A stretch of 64,000 bases of DNA, taken from Trichomonas vaginalis G3. Taxonomy: Eukaryota; Parabasalia; Trichomonadida; Trichomonadidae. Below are positions 30,080 to 39,900 of the stretch, piece after piece; positions within the stretch are counted from its first letter, which is position 1, and the number at the start of each line of letters is the position of its first letter. Where the stretch lies: contig NC_067208.1 in the NCBI RefSeq assembly GCF_026262505.1, positions 12,843,962 through 12,907,961 on the forward strand, in the 5' to 3' direction. The notes beneath the pieces were generated by a model. It did no database searches and was not told the origin of the DNA. It saw only the letters and a program-made list of their open reading frames with translations. The position numbers were made by a program, and so were the translations under genes.

Positions 30080-30248
30080 TTATAAGCGTTTTACATGGTA
30101 TATGTTGCGATGGTTCATGACTCTAAACAGTTTTGTAGCCTCTATTTCTTCTTTTAGTACATCGAATGTTTTAACAATGCCGAAGGTTTCTTTATATTTC
30201 TTCTTGACGTCAGATAGAAGGAAATCTTCTGCTGTTGGATAGTTTTTG
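30080..30248 (-). pseudogene. Silent 3' end of a family A gene
   Basis: About 56 codons match only the C-terminal part of family A genes, ending in HVKRL and a stop. The upstream part is replaced by the 25-bp repeat, and the switch occurs where both share TTTTTGT. The last residues differ from all three complete copies. It could be a donor for gene conversion of the variable C-terminus or simply a relic. Confidence 0.7.
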
Positions 30249-30467
30249 TCAAGACTTCATTGTAAATGACCAAAAATATATTTTAGGGTAGATGGTTAGA
30301 TCTAACCTCATTTCTACCCTCTTTTCTAACATGGTCTAAAACACACAAAACTCGTGAAATTTCAAGACTTCATCGAACTTAAATGTTTTTGTCAAGACTT
30401 TGTCATATGATTGCTTCTCTCGGTTTTCCGAGGGAAGAGATTCCATGTTTTGTCAAGACTTCATTGT

Positions 30468-31650
30468 AAATGACCAAAAATATATTTTAGGGTAGATGGT
30501 TAGATCTAACCTGTTTTCTACCCTCTTTTCTACCCCAGTTATTTTATAAGCGTTTTACATGGTAAACGTTATGAATTCGTGAGACTCTAAACAGTTTCGT
30601 AGCTTCTATTTCTTCTTTTAGTACATCGAATGTTTTAACGATACCGAAAGTCTCTTTATATTTCTTCTTGACATCAGATAGAAGGAAATCGTCAGCAGTT
30701 GGATAGTTTTTGTTCAGAAATTCTAACATGTCCATTTTATCTTCTGCTGGTTTTTCTGCTTCTTTCTTTAAGTCTGCATAGTCGTTTCTCATACGTTCTA
30801 TCTCTTTGACGGAGTAGTTATATTTCCTCATTGCTGCTTTACATTTAGAACATTGCGGGTTCATTTTTGCGTTATATTCTGAAACCTTACCAGCTAAAAC
30901 AACTAAAGCGTCAATTGCTCTCTTCATCTCAAACATAGCGGGTCTTATTTGTTTGTTCCATACTTTGCCTCTTCTATCTTTATCTCTTATCTGCCATACA
31001 CATTCAGCAACTAACGAAACAAAGTTGTCGTAGGTCTTAAATTCTTCAGATTTATATATGTCAGAAACATTCTTATATACCATATCGCAATCTTTGTCCA
31101 TAACCTTATGGTTGCAATGAAATCCTAGAAACTCATAGTTTACCTTTCGTATGAACTTCTTTATTTCTACTGAGTCAGTTGGTTTCACTTCTATTTCATC
31201 GAATTCAGGAATAGTGAGTTTTTGTTGTTGGATTTCAGGCAATTTGGGTAAATGGTCGATGAGGTCCTCCATTTCATAAAGATACTGTTCATTTGTTTCA
31301 TCTTTCGCACTACAGTCTAAATTACATGTTAAAAGTTCTTGCTTTATCTTCTGGATTTCTGTTTCAAAAGTATATGAAGAAGGAATGAAGCTTTTCATCT
31401 CTACCAACATTGACGTAGGATTCATGACTAACGAGTTTGGTGCTGTAGTTGTTTGTATTGCTGTTGTGCCGATTGTTGACATTTTTATTTTTTTATACAA
31501 AATAAAAAAAATAAAAAAAATAAAAAAAATAAAACTAACTTTATTTTTTATTTCGGGAAAATTCATGAAAATTCAAGAGGGTAGAAAACAGGGTAGAAAA
31601 CAGGTTAGATCTAACCATCTACCCTAAATTATATTTTTGGGTCCTTTACA
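30468..31650. mobile_element. Inverted-repeat cassette 2 carrying a family A gene
   Basis: The ends are inverted modules starting ATGACCAAAAATATATTTTA on the left and the complement of TAAAGGACCCAAAAATATAA on the right, each with the palindrome GGTTAGATCTAACC. The 25-bp arrays on both sides are also inverted. The palindrome sequence differs from cassette 1 but keeps base pairing on both ends. Confidence 0.65.
30544..31482 (-). CDS. Family A cargo protein, copy 2
   Basis: The start is placed at the ATG encoding MSTIGTTAIQ, which aligns with the other copies and gives 312 residues. The CNH/DKDC and CSKC cysteine pairs are present. The C-terminal 15 residues (FRVSRIHNVYHVKRL) differ from copies 1 and 3 while the preceding ~60 residues are nearly identical. 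Function unknown. Confidence 0.8.
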   Translation of the reverse strand: MSTIGTTAIQTTTAPNSLVMNPTSMLVEMKSFIPSSYTFETEIQKIKQELLTCNLDCSAKDETNEQYLYEMEDLIDHLPKLPEIQQQKLTIPEFDEIEVKPTDSVEIKKFIRKVNYEFLGFHCNHKVMDKDCDMVYKNVSDIYKSEEFKTYDNFVSLVAECVWQIRDKDRRGKVWNKQIRPAMFEMKRAIDALVVLAGKVSEYNAKMNPQCSKCKAAMRKYNYSVKEIERMRNDYADLKKEAEKPAEDKMDMLEFLNKNYPTADDFLLSDVKKKYKETFGIVKTFDVLKEEIEATKLFRVSRIHNVYHVKRL

Positions 31651-31975
31651 CTCATTACGAAGAAGTCTTGACAAAACATTTACGTTCATGTTTGACAAAA
31701 CATTTACGAAGAAGTCATGAAAATTCAAGAGGGTAGAAAACAGGTGAGAAAACAGGTTAGATCTAACCATCTACCCTAAATTATATTTTTGGGTCCTTTA
31801 CACTCATTACGAAGAAGTCTTGACAAAACATTTACGCTCATTACGATGAAGAAGTCTTGACAAAACATGTACGATGAAATCATGACAAAACATATACGAA
31901 GAAGTCTTGACAAAACATTTACGATGAAATCATGACAAAACATTTACGCTCATTACGATGAAGAAGTCATGAAAA
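31651..31975. repeat. 25-bp tandem array right of cassette 2, with extra end module
   Basis: Units are the complement of the left array (GAAGAAGTCTTGACAAAACA). A further palindromic module with GGTTAGATCTAACC sits inside it at about 31,727-31,795, followed by more 25-bp units, so the repeat and module are amplified together. Another module of mixed type follows at 31,976-32,030. Confidence 0.7.
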
Positions 31976-32033
31976 TTCAAGAGGTTAAAAAACGTGTTAG
32001 ATCTAACCTCTTCACCTAAACATTCTCGTCAAA

Positions 32034-32690
32034 TACAAAAAAATGACACTTTTTCATTATATAACTGTTATTTTTTGACGAAGTGAAGGTTTGCACTTCG
32101 TCAAAAAAATCCCTGAAATCATATCTTTTATACAAAAAAATACAAAAAAATGACACTTTTTCATTAGATAACTGTTATTTTTTGACGAAGTGAAGGTTGA
32201 CACTTCGTCAAAAAAATCCCTGAAATCATGTCTTTTATACAAAAAAATACAAAAAAATGACACTTTTTCATTAGATAACTGTTATTTTTTGACGAAGTGA
32301 AGGTTGACACTTCGTCAAAAAAATCCCTGAAATCATGTCTTTTATACAAAAAAATACAAAAAATGACACTTTTTCATTAGATAACTGTTATTTTTTGACG
32401 AAGTGAAGGTTGACACTTCGTCAAAAAAATCCCTGAAATCATATCTTACATACAAAAAAATACAAAAAAATGACACTTTTTCATTAGATAACTGTTATTT
32501 TTTGACGAAGTGAAGGTTGACACTTCGTCAAAAAAATCCCTGAAATCATATCTTACATACAAAAAAATACAAAAAAATGACACTTTTTCATTAGATAACT
32601 GTTATTTTTTGACGAAGTGAAGGTTGACACTTCGTCAAAAAAATCCCTGAAATCATATCTTACATACAAAAAAATACAAAAAATGACACT
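32034..32690 (-). repeat. 107-bp array: promoter-like stretch, 21-codon ORF and 15-bp hairpin per unit
   Basis: About six units repeat with a period of 107 bases (one of 106). On the minus strand each unit has a TTTTTTTGTAT(A/G)(A/T) stretch like the family A promoter, then ATGATTTCA, the exact first three codons of family A, then a divergent continuation that ends after 21 codons. Inside lies a perfect 15-bp inverted repeat (TTTTTTGACGAAGTG and its complement) with an eight-base loop. It may give hairpin RNAs or decoy starts. It lies directly downstream of the KilA-N/GIY-YIG gene. Confidence 0.8.
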
Positions 32691-32733
32691 AACTTTATTT
32701 TCTGACTTTCACAAAAGACCAAAAATAAACGCT

Positions 32734-33345
32734 TTACATGTATTTTTCAGCAACTTCGTCAAATAATTTTATAGCTTTATCTATCTCATCTACTTCAAAC
32801 GTTTCTTTACCTTTCGTGGGAGCACCATACATTTTCTCAAAAACTTCAAGCAGTTCTGTTTCTGCAGCTCTCATATCATTAACGAACACAACCTTGACTC
32901 TATTGACTGTACTGTCATATCTTTGAGTTATATTATATGTTCTTCCTATCTTATATCTCTTTGTATTGAAGTCCTTCGGTTTCTGAACGATGTAAAGTAA
33001 GCCTTCACTGCAACGTTCCGTATCGAATGAACCATATGTTATGAAGTTATATCCAACAACTGGGTCTAACCATAACAAAACTATTGGTATAAGACTTTTG
33101 TCAATGAGATATGCTGTAGTTCCATAGAATCTTACCGATATTATAAGCTCAGGATTTCTTGTCAAAATTTTCTGAGTAGAAGCAATTCTAACCCAGTCCT
33201 TCGGTCTCTTTCCAGATGGAGATAAAATGTCTGACAAAGAATATTTGTTGTATTTCTTTGAGTATCTTACGTTTAAATCACCTATTCTAACCACTTTAGT
33301 GTCATTGTCTATCTTTTTAACTGTTTCAAACTCAATGTTTGTCAT
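32734..33345 (-). CDS. KilA-N plus GIY-YIG-like (T5orf172/MUG113) protein
   Basis: The start is placed at the ATG encoding MTNIEFET after TTTTGTATGTAAGAACAT, giving 203 residues. The N-terminal ~100 residues fit the KilA-N DNA-binding domain (RFYGTTAYLIDKSLIP...). The C-terminal part starts with LLYIVQKP, KIGRTYNITQR and has a conserved acidic helix (AAETELLEVFEK), the pattern of T5orf172/MUG113 GIY-YIG nuclease-like domains. This fusion is well known in large DNA viruses. A regulatory or nuclease role as mobile cargo is likely. Confidence 0.75.
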   Translation of the reverse strand: MTNIEFETVKKIDNDTKVVRIGDLNVRYSKKYNKYSLSDILSPSGKRPKDWVRIASTQKILTRNPELIISVRFYGTTAYLIDKSLIPIVLLWLDPVVGYNFITYGSFDTERCSEGLLYIVQKPKDFNTKRYKIGRTYNITQRYDSTVNRVKVVFVNDMRAAETELLEVFEKMYGAPTKGKETFEVDEIDKAIKLFDEVAEKYM

Positions 33346-33424
33346 ATATGTTCTTACATACAAAATAAAAAAATAAATAAAAATAAAACTAACTTTATTT
33401 TTTCTATCTTAAGGAAATTCATGA

Positions 33425-33602
33425 AAATTCATGAGGTTAGAAAACAGGGTAGAAAACAGGTTAGATCTAACCATCTACCCTAAATTATATTTTTGGGTCC
33501 TTTACACTCATTACGAAGAAGTCTTGACAAAACATTTACGAAGAAGTCATGAAAATTCATGAGGGTAGAAATGAGGGTAGAAAACATGTTAGATCTAACA
33601 TG
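33425..33602. repeat. Two palindromic end modules with a 25-bp repeat between them
   Basis: The first module has GGTTAGATCTAACC, the second TGTTAGATCTAACA. Both are followed by AATTATATTTTTGG. The second abuts the proline-rich gene, whose last codons read into it. Confidence 0.6.
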
Positions 33603-33953
33603 TTAACATAAATTATATTTTTGGTCCGGGAACAACTTTCTCTCAATTGGAGCTATGGCATACTCTTTGCGTAAACGGTTCAGACCTTCTTCGAACTCTT
33701 GGTCTCTCTTCGATTTGGATTGAGATTGGAATTGCTGGGGTGGAGCTTGCTGGAACATCCAAGGGTTGGGGAAGTAAGGCATAGGCAGAGGAGGGTAGTT
33801 CGGGAAGCCTTGTGGTGGGTAGTAACCTTGAAGTGGAAATTGGTAGAAATTTGGTGGAGGTACTTGCTGGAACTGAGCTTGCTGAGGAGACTGTTGTGGT
33901 TCTTTAGGTTCCTCTGGTTTGGGAATGGACTGGGTTGGTGGGACGTGGGACAT
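33603..33953 (-). CDS. Proline-rich protein next to the 22-bp array
   Basis: The start is placed at MSHVPPTQ, because the reading frame further upstream only runs through the tandem array; this gives 116 residues. It is Pro/Gln/Phe/Tyr-rich (PPQGFPNYPPLPMPYFPNPW), with a charged C-terminal helix. The final codons lie in a palindromic end module, so the natural end may have been replaced. No family is recognised. Confidence 0.5.
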   Translation of the reverse strand: MSHVPPTQSIPKPEEPKEPQQSPQQAQFQQVPPPNFYQFPLQGYYPPQGFPNYPPLPMPYFPNPWMFQQAPPQQFQSQSKSKRDQEFEEGLNRLRKEYAIAPIERKLFPDQKYNLC

Positions 33954-33959
33954 TCGTTT

Positions 33960-34222
33960 GTGTCCTGTCAGAAGGAAGAACTTTTCCTGTTGGAAGGAAA
34001 AACTTTTTCTGTCGGAAGGAAAAACTTTTTCTGTCGGAAGGAAAAACTTTTTCTGTTGGAAGGAAAAACTTTTTCTGAAGTTCGACCAAAAAGTTCTCAA
34101 TTTTCGAAAATTTGAATGGTTTACGGACGGACAACTGGAAAAATTTTTTCTGTCGGAAGGAAAAATTTTTTCTGTCGGAAGGAAAATTTTTTCCAGTTGT
34201 CGGGAAAATATTTTCCTGTCGG
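33960..34222. repeat. 22-bp repeat array, left copy
   Basis: GGAAGGA recurs at 22-base steps (33,992; 34,014; 34,036; 34,058; then 34,155 and 34,177) in units of TTTTTCTGTCGGAAGGAAAA plus AC. Each unit has dyad symmetry (TTTTTC...GAAAAA). A spacer with AAAAGTTCTCAATTTTCG splits the array. It lies between divergent genes and directly before the start at 34,223. The right copy of Element 2 has a 22-bp array of different sequence at the same place. Confidence 0.75.
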
Positions 34223-34595
34223 ATGGAAGGACTCGGAATGCCAGAAGGATTTGACGAGGCAATTTACCTAATTGAAATTAACGAGCTTGTTAAAGACTAC
34301 TTGCGCAAGGTCATGAAGCCCAAGGTCAAGTTCACCACTATTTCTGGAAGGGCTGTCTTGAATCTCGAGACTTCGACTGGAATTCCAATTCAAATACCAG
34401 AAAACACTCCTTTCGACGACATAAAGCAAGCAAAGAAGGAAGCCATTATAAAGTTCTTTGCCAAGCGTCCTTGGATACTACTTCCAAACAAGGAGAACCC
34501 CCTACCCATATGAAATTGGCAATTCAGTCTCTCCTTCGCTTCTCGGGTCAGCCGTTCTACATAACCTGTGAAGGCGACATCCAACCAGTTCAGTA
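34223..34595 (+). pseudogene. Small unknown gene beside the 22-bp array, left copy (broken)
   Basis: It is homologous to the gene at 54,991-55,356: both share DEAIYLIEINE, SGRA-LNLETSTG and the FFAK-PWI segment, and the same final residues. The left copy has about one break. The start at MEGLGMPEG follows the repeat array at once. Candidate roles are binding to the array or an origin or partition protein, inferred only from position. Confidence 0.55.
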
Positions 34596-34659
34596 AACCT
34601 TAACGTTTAACTTCACTTTTTTATGTTTTTTGTGAAAGTGTCAAAAATAAATTGTTTTC

Positions 34660-34735
34660 ATGAGTTTTCTACGATGTTAGAAAAGTGGTTAGAAAACGTG
34701 TTAGATCTAACATGCTAACATAAACTTTATTTTTC
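34660..34735. repeat. Palindromic end module (TGTTA type)
   Basis: It contains GTGTTAGATCTAACATGC next to the 3' end of the penton-like gene. The same module lies at 54,855-54,915 in the right copy and a further one near 55,975-56,015. Confidence 0.6.
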
Positions 34736-35594
34736 AATACTTTTTCAGCACTTTTCCGTAGTTATATATGAAAGACAATTCGAGATAAAAGTCATAGTAC
34801 AATGGAATAATATGTTGCACACCATTTGTTGTGAACCAAACTTGAAAGTCAGAGAAACTGTTACTAGGTGGTTCGTAGAATTTAGAAGCAAAGTCATAAA
34901 AGTCCTTACCAATACATAGAAAACTATTGTTGCTTGAACTGAAACTTGCATGACACATAACATTTTGAGGGTCAAACACGTTTCTATAAACTGTCAAATC
35001 TGCTGGTGGAAGTATAAATTGAAATGGACCATCTGGTGGTAATGGTTCGTTCTGGTTTAGTAACCGAAGAAATTGTGCCCAAGAACGTTTGTCTACTTTC
35101 CAAAATAAAAACTCTGTATCTCTTGGAGGGTTAATTTCAATCTTTTGAAATGAAACGGTGGAGTTCATCTTGTCATATTCTAGTTTCAGATAGTATGTTC
35201 CATTTAGTAAAGAGTCGTATTTTTCTTGAAATTCCCAATAATATTTGTTCATTTGAGTTTGAAAGTCATTTAGAGTTTTCTCAAGACTTTCGTCTGAACG
35301 AACTGTAAAGATTCTCATTTCGTCAAATTTGTCTATTAGACCATCAGAACCTTTATACTGCCCATGAAAATATACTGCGAACATAAATGCGTTAGTTCTA
35401 TTTGAAAACAAAACTCTTCTAAATCCTATTGCCTTTGCATCTGAAGGACTTTGAAGCCAACGAATTGGATAGTCAAACCTGTATACTCGGGATGAAATTT
35501 CTTCATCTGAAATAGTCCTACCAGCATTTGTAAAGATATAGTCTAACGGTTTTGTATCTGCTACTTTTGTTCTTTGTTTTTCAACCTGAAGCAT
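34734..35594 (-). CDS. Penton-like minor capsid protein 2 of Element 2, left copy
   Basis: The 286-residue protein begins MLQVEKQRTKVADTKPLDYI. Its C-terminal third has VMCHASFSSSNNSFLCIG, then FYEPPSNSFSDFQVWFTTNG and a final LELSFIYNY strand, the typical end of a vertex/penton jelly roll. The same pattern occurs in the gene at 39,901 and in the near-identical copy at 53,994-54,854. The promoter TATTTTTACATATATTAA is shared. Confidence 0.65.
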   Translation of the reverse strand: MLQVEKQRTKVADTKPLDYIFTNAGRTISDEEISSRVYRFDYPIRWLQSPSDAKAIGFRRVLFSNRTNAFMFAVYFHGQYKGSDGLIDKFDEMRIFTVRSDESLEKTLNDFQTQMNKYYWEFQEKYDSLLNGTYYLKLEYDKMNSTVSFQKIEINPPRDTEFLFWKVDKRSWAQFLRLLNQNEPLPPDGPFQFILPPADLTVYRNVFDPQNVMCHASFSSSNNSFLCIGKDFYDFASKFYEPPSNSFSDFQVWFTTNGVQHIIPLYYDFYLELSFIYNYGKVLKKY

Positions 35595-35756
35595 TTAATA
35601 TATGTAAAAATATATTGTTTTAAAATGGTATGCCATTTCATATTTCTCATCTAACAAACAAGTTTCCCAACGGTCTTCTCCAACAAACTCAGCGTACATT
35701 TCAAATAAAATTAAAAAATGTCACTTTTTTAAAAATAAATTTTTACTTCATGCAAT

Positions 35757-35995
35757 GTTCACTAACATCGAAAGGCATGTCCATAAGACGTTCTTCTTCT
35801 AACCTCTCTAGTCTGTTTGGATAATTTGCACGTGCTGTTTCCAAATCCATTTCGTAGCGAAGACCAGACAATTTGTCATAGACTTTTATGGGTCTTCCCT
35901 TCCTATATTTAAACTTCTTCGAAACTCTCCAACCATATCTTTGTAACTCTGCTTTTATTCTAGCAGACTTTTCTATCCATTCTATATGGGGGCAT
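35757..35995 (-). pseudogene. Polymerase B remnant, left copy
   Basis: This part matches the beginning of the polymerase gene at 51,802 (MPPYRMDRKSARIKAEL). Only this first portion of the gene is recognisable in the left copy. The fossil is therefore incomplete for replication. Confidence 0.7.
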
Positions 35996-36024
35996 TTTTA
36001 TAAAAATAAAAAAATATTTTTTCT

Positions 36025-36588
36025 TTACTTTACATAACCGCCTGCTGCCAAGTCTTTGACGCCAACCCATACCAGCTAATGAAGGTTGACTTGGTTTAGT
36101 TTCCAAACTAAACTTTGGTTTTGGTTTATCTTCAGTTTTTGGTTTTTCGTCACTTTTCGGTTTCTCTGACTTTACTTCACTTGCAGGAACAGTTGTGTCG
36201 TCAACATCTTCATAAATATCATATGCCATTTGTTTTTGTTTTCCTTTCAACTTTTTGTGTTTGTTGTAAAGTTTAGAATATTTCGACTCTAAGTCAATGA
36301 GATGTTCTATAATGAACTGTTGGTCAGTGAAGTAAACTTTTCCATCTGTTGTCTCGAAAGCTCCTTCAGACTTCAATATTTTATTTGTGAGAGTCTGTTT
36401 CTTTTTTGAGATACTTGCCGTTCCATTTTTATGAAAAGTGACTTTGTAGTTAGGGTTTGTATTTCCAGACCTGGCACTTTCTATTATTGAATTTTCTCTT
36501 CATCTGTAAGTTCTTTGACAGGTTTTGACAATGGTTCTGAACTTTTTGTTTGTGGTGTCAAATCTACCGTTTCAACTTCTTCGGTCAT
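36025..36588 (-). pseudogene. Left copy of the 194-residue KilA-type-motif-free protein (broken)
   Basis: It is the mirror of 51,185-51,769, with about two breaks. Shared parts include FIIEHLIDLESKYSK and the tail GMGWRQRL. See the right copy for description. Confidence 0.6.
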
Positions 36589-36626
36589 TTCATCTCAGTA
36601 AAAAAATTTAGTTTGGTTTGTTTTCA

Positions 36627-36758
36627 ACTGGTTGTTGTTGTTTTAAGTCGGTCTAAAACTTCCTGAGGTATAGGAAGAACTTGACAAACACGTGGTGTAA
36701 CTGCTGGAAGCCGACAAATCCATCTTGAACCCATTTGTCTCAATGCTGTATTGTTCAT
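36627..36758 (-). CDS. Small Arg-rich peptide gene, left copy
   Basis: The 43-codon frame begins MNNTALRQMGSRWICRL and contains PIPQEVLDRL. The right copy at 51,013-51,165 is similar with a different end. TTTTTACTGAGATGAA before the ATG matches the promoter motif, which supports it as a real small gene. Confidence 0.5.
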
Positions 36759-36777
36759 TTCATCTCAGTAAAAAACT

Positions 36778-37179
36778 TTACATTCCCCACGTTTGAGGCG
36801 GTTGAGGTTGGTTATTGTTTACCCATTGTTGTGCATGGTTATATCCTCTGTTAAAGAATCTTTCACCTTGGTCCATATAGTGTCCTGCTTGGTTATAGTA
36901 GTCATTTGCTTTGTTATAATAGTTTCCTGCTTGTCTTCCTACATTGTCCATCCATCCTTGAACTTTTCCTCTTGTTTCAGGATTTGGAATAAGATTTGTT
37001 GCATCTCGTGCTACATCCCAACCTTTCTGTACAGTTTGTATAATAGGTTGTGCTTTCTCTTTAAGTATACCTAATGTACTCAAAATCTTCCTTCCAACTC
37101 CAAATACACCTCTGGCTATTGTTCCCACTGCGGGCAAAAATCTGGATGCAACTCCTGCTAATGCGCCAAATAAACCCAT
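36778..37179 (-). CDS. pVI-like amphipathic protein, left copy
   Basis: The 133-residue protein starts with an amphipathic, Gly/Ala-rich helix (MGLFGALAGVASRFLPAVG) and continues with helical repeats rich in Asn, Gln and Tyr (YYNKANDYYNQAGHYMDQG). The N-terminus resembles membrane-lytic peptides of adenovirus pVI type and the short protein at 40,752. It is nearly identical to 50,592-50,993. Placed beside the integrase, with a divergent promoter. Confidence 0.55.
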   Translation of the reverse strand: MGLFGALAGVASRFLPAVGTIARGVFGVGRKILSTLGILKEKAQPIIQTVQKGWDVARDATNLIPNPETRGKVQGWMDNVGRQAGNYYNKANDYYNQAGHYMDQGERFFNRGYNHAQQWVNNNQPQPPQTWGM

Positions 37180-37196
37180 TTCTTATAGGATAAAAA

Positions 37197-38151
37197 ATGA
37201 CGAATCCAAACAAGGACCCCTATGTTTCTAAAGCAACAAAGAAAGCACTCATGATAAAAATCTTTAGTTCAACACCAAATGCTTGGTTTATGGATATCTT
37301 GGAAAACATTCCGAGGTATAGAGAAGATGGACCACCATACTGGTTAATATTTGTTGGTCAAAACAAGATACTGTGAAGCCATACCATTATGGTCCAAAAA
37401 TTTTTTAGATGTGAAAACTGCTTTGACAATATTCGTTGACAAATACCATCCAACAAAACTGACATCTGACTGTGAAAGTTCTTTCAAATCAGATGATGTA
37501 AAAACTATCTGCGTTCAAAAAATGTAAACAATATTTCATTGTCGACCAAAACCATTCTGCTCTTGGTGTCATTGACGGTTGTATAAAAATGTTAAGAGAC
37601 TTAAACCAACCACAAGGTGGTGAAGCAAATGAAATGTCATATGACGACAAGTATAGACACTTCTCCATGGCAAAGATGAGACAAGTTTTAAATATTTACA
37701 ATAACCGTAAACAAAAAGGTTTGGGAAACCACTCCCCGAAGAAATGAAAAACAACCCTGACTTAGAGAAAGACTATATATTTAATAATTTAGTCAAAAGA
37801 GACAAACAAGAAAGAATGCCGGGCTTCAAACTTCAGAAAGGTGACAAAGTAAAAATAGAAATACCTAAACGCGACCCATATGAAAATACTATTGACTATG
37901 ACAACAATGGGAACCCGACAGGTACTCACATTCGTGTTCGTAAAAATAGAAGAAAGTATACAAGAGAATATTATGAAGTTTTAGGCAAACATGGCAAAAT
38001 GTACACACTGCAAGCAGAAGATAAAACTACTATTGTCAGACCTCGTTTCAAACTTGTCAAAGTTCAAGGTGGTATACTTTCAAAGACAGTTCCTAACAAA
38101 TATAAGACAACTCCTGACGAATATGCTAAAGAAGTTGAAAATGACGACTAA
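37197..38151 (+). pseudogene. Integrase, left copy (broken)
   Basis: It matches the intact integrase at 49,615-50,574 throughout and has several breaks. See that entry for the domains. Confidence 0.75.
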
Positions 38152-39882
38152 GCAATTATATACCATGCGTAAACTGTCATGTAAGGTGGCATGTAGTCTT
38201 TACTTTGTCCCGTTGGATTTGTTGTGAAAGTATGGACATGATTTCCTCCTGGTTCAGTTGGTCGAAAAGTCTTTTTTGCTGAATGGTTATAATCTGGAGA
38301 TAAAACGTCATTGCCAGCATAATATTCTGAGTTGTATAATGGGTGGTCTCTTAATGAGTGGCTATGGTCGCCAGAAAAGTTTGTAGTTCCTGTATGAGTG
38401 TGCGGTGGAAGGTTTGCTTCTTTAATTTTCTTCGAACCACCTGTTTCCTTTGAAGAGTTTGCACAATACAAAAACCTGTCGACTATTTGTTCCCATGCAC
38501 CAACACCAAACATTACTTGAGGACCTCTTGCATCCATAGATGTATAAATAGAACCTACTGGGTTCATTAAATCAAACATATGAGATATTATAGGATTGTC
38601 TCTTTTGAACTTAAAATATAGTGCAACTATTTCAGGTTTCTTCTGGTTTGTGTCAGAATATTTTTTATAATATAATCTTATGTTTTCAGGGTAGGTAAAA
38701 TCTTGACTATAATATTTATTTCTGTCATCTATATAATAATATACTATTCTCGTTTTTTCTATTGCATTATATCTTTTATATCTATAATAATCTAAATATA
38801 ATGTTTGCTTTTGTTCATCTGCATGTAGTGTTCCTTCGTCATCTACATAGTCATAATAATATGGTGCTGGAGCTGGGTCAGGCAATGTCATATCTGCCAT
38901 TTCATAAACTCGGAAATATTTCTTTTGTTCGTCTCCATATAAGTTTAAGTAGCAGTTGTTGTCTAATGGAACTTTAACTTGTGTACCATTATTCTTTATA
39001 TAGCTTACATACATTTCATTGTTATTTTTCGGAATGAGTTTATACCGTATACCATTTTTTAAGGAATGTACAAACTGCCATCTAAAATATTTATTTTCTT
39101 CATTGAAAGAAAAGTCACCAACAATAGTTTCAATATTTTTTGTTGTTCCTATCAAACTTTGGTATATTCCGTTGACATATGTTTTATCTGCTTTCTTTTC
39201 AAGGCTAACGTTTAAGTCTGTTATTTCAGATATAGAATGTGTATGTCCAACGGCACTTTTCCTGTTTAAGGTTTCTTGTAAGTCTGTTATTTCAGATATA
39301 GAATGTGTATGTCCAACGGCACTTTTCCTGTTTAAGGTTTCTTGTAAGTCTTTTATTTCAGATATAGAATGTGTATGTCCAACGGCACTTTTCCTGTTTA
39401 AGGTTTCTTGTAAGTCTGTTATTTCAGATATAGAATGTGTATGAGTCTTTTTAGAATATTCGTTTTCAGCTCTTGTCACTTCACTTGACATTTTATTGTC
39501 AACATATGTTTTGTCTGCTAGTTCAGGATGAGTATGTTCTTTTTGCATAAGCATTGTTAGCTCTTTCTTCTTCTTTTGCTATTGCATCGTCTACATATTC
39601 TTTGTCAGCTTTGTTGTCAACATCTGCTTTCAAAAGAAGTTCATTTATAGGTTTCTCGTTTAAAGTTCCTTTTGTTGGATTTATACAGACAGTATGGTTC
39701 TTATTGTCTTGAAACAGAAACTCATCTGTCATTGGGTTTAATGTCAGTTTTAAGTTTCCTTCTTTCAATGACTCAGATATCTTAGAATAGTTTGAAAAGT
39801 TTGTTGTGTTCTTATTTAGAGCTTGCATAATGAGTTGTCGGTTGTGTTGTATTTCTCTCATGGAAGCAATATCTTTCGACAT
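38148..39882 (-). pseudogene. Tail-fibre-like protein with collar tip, left copy (about one break)
   Basis: The shaft has four copies of a 22-residue HTHSISEIT-type repeat (66-bp DNA repeat at about 39,220-39,440), then a unique globular part and a collar tip (GSIYTSMD, GAWEQIVDRFLY, YMPPYMTVYAW). The tip between the GGSK and the YMPPY segments is like that of Element 1 fibre copy 1 (PPHTHTGT) and unlike that of its own mirror copy, so tips have been exchanged. Overlaps the integrase end by four bases. Confidence 0.8.
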
Positions 39883-39900
39883 TTTTATTCTAGATAAAAT

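Noticed and set aside
32034-32690. CRISPR or diversity-generating template repeat
   Set aside because: The whole 107-base unit is repeated with almost no variation; there are no spacers, no adenine-biased variation and no reverse transcriptase.
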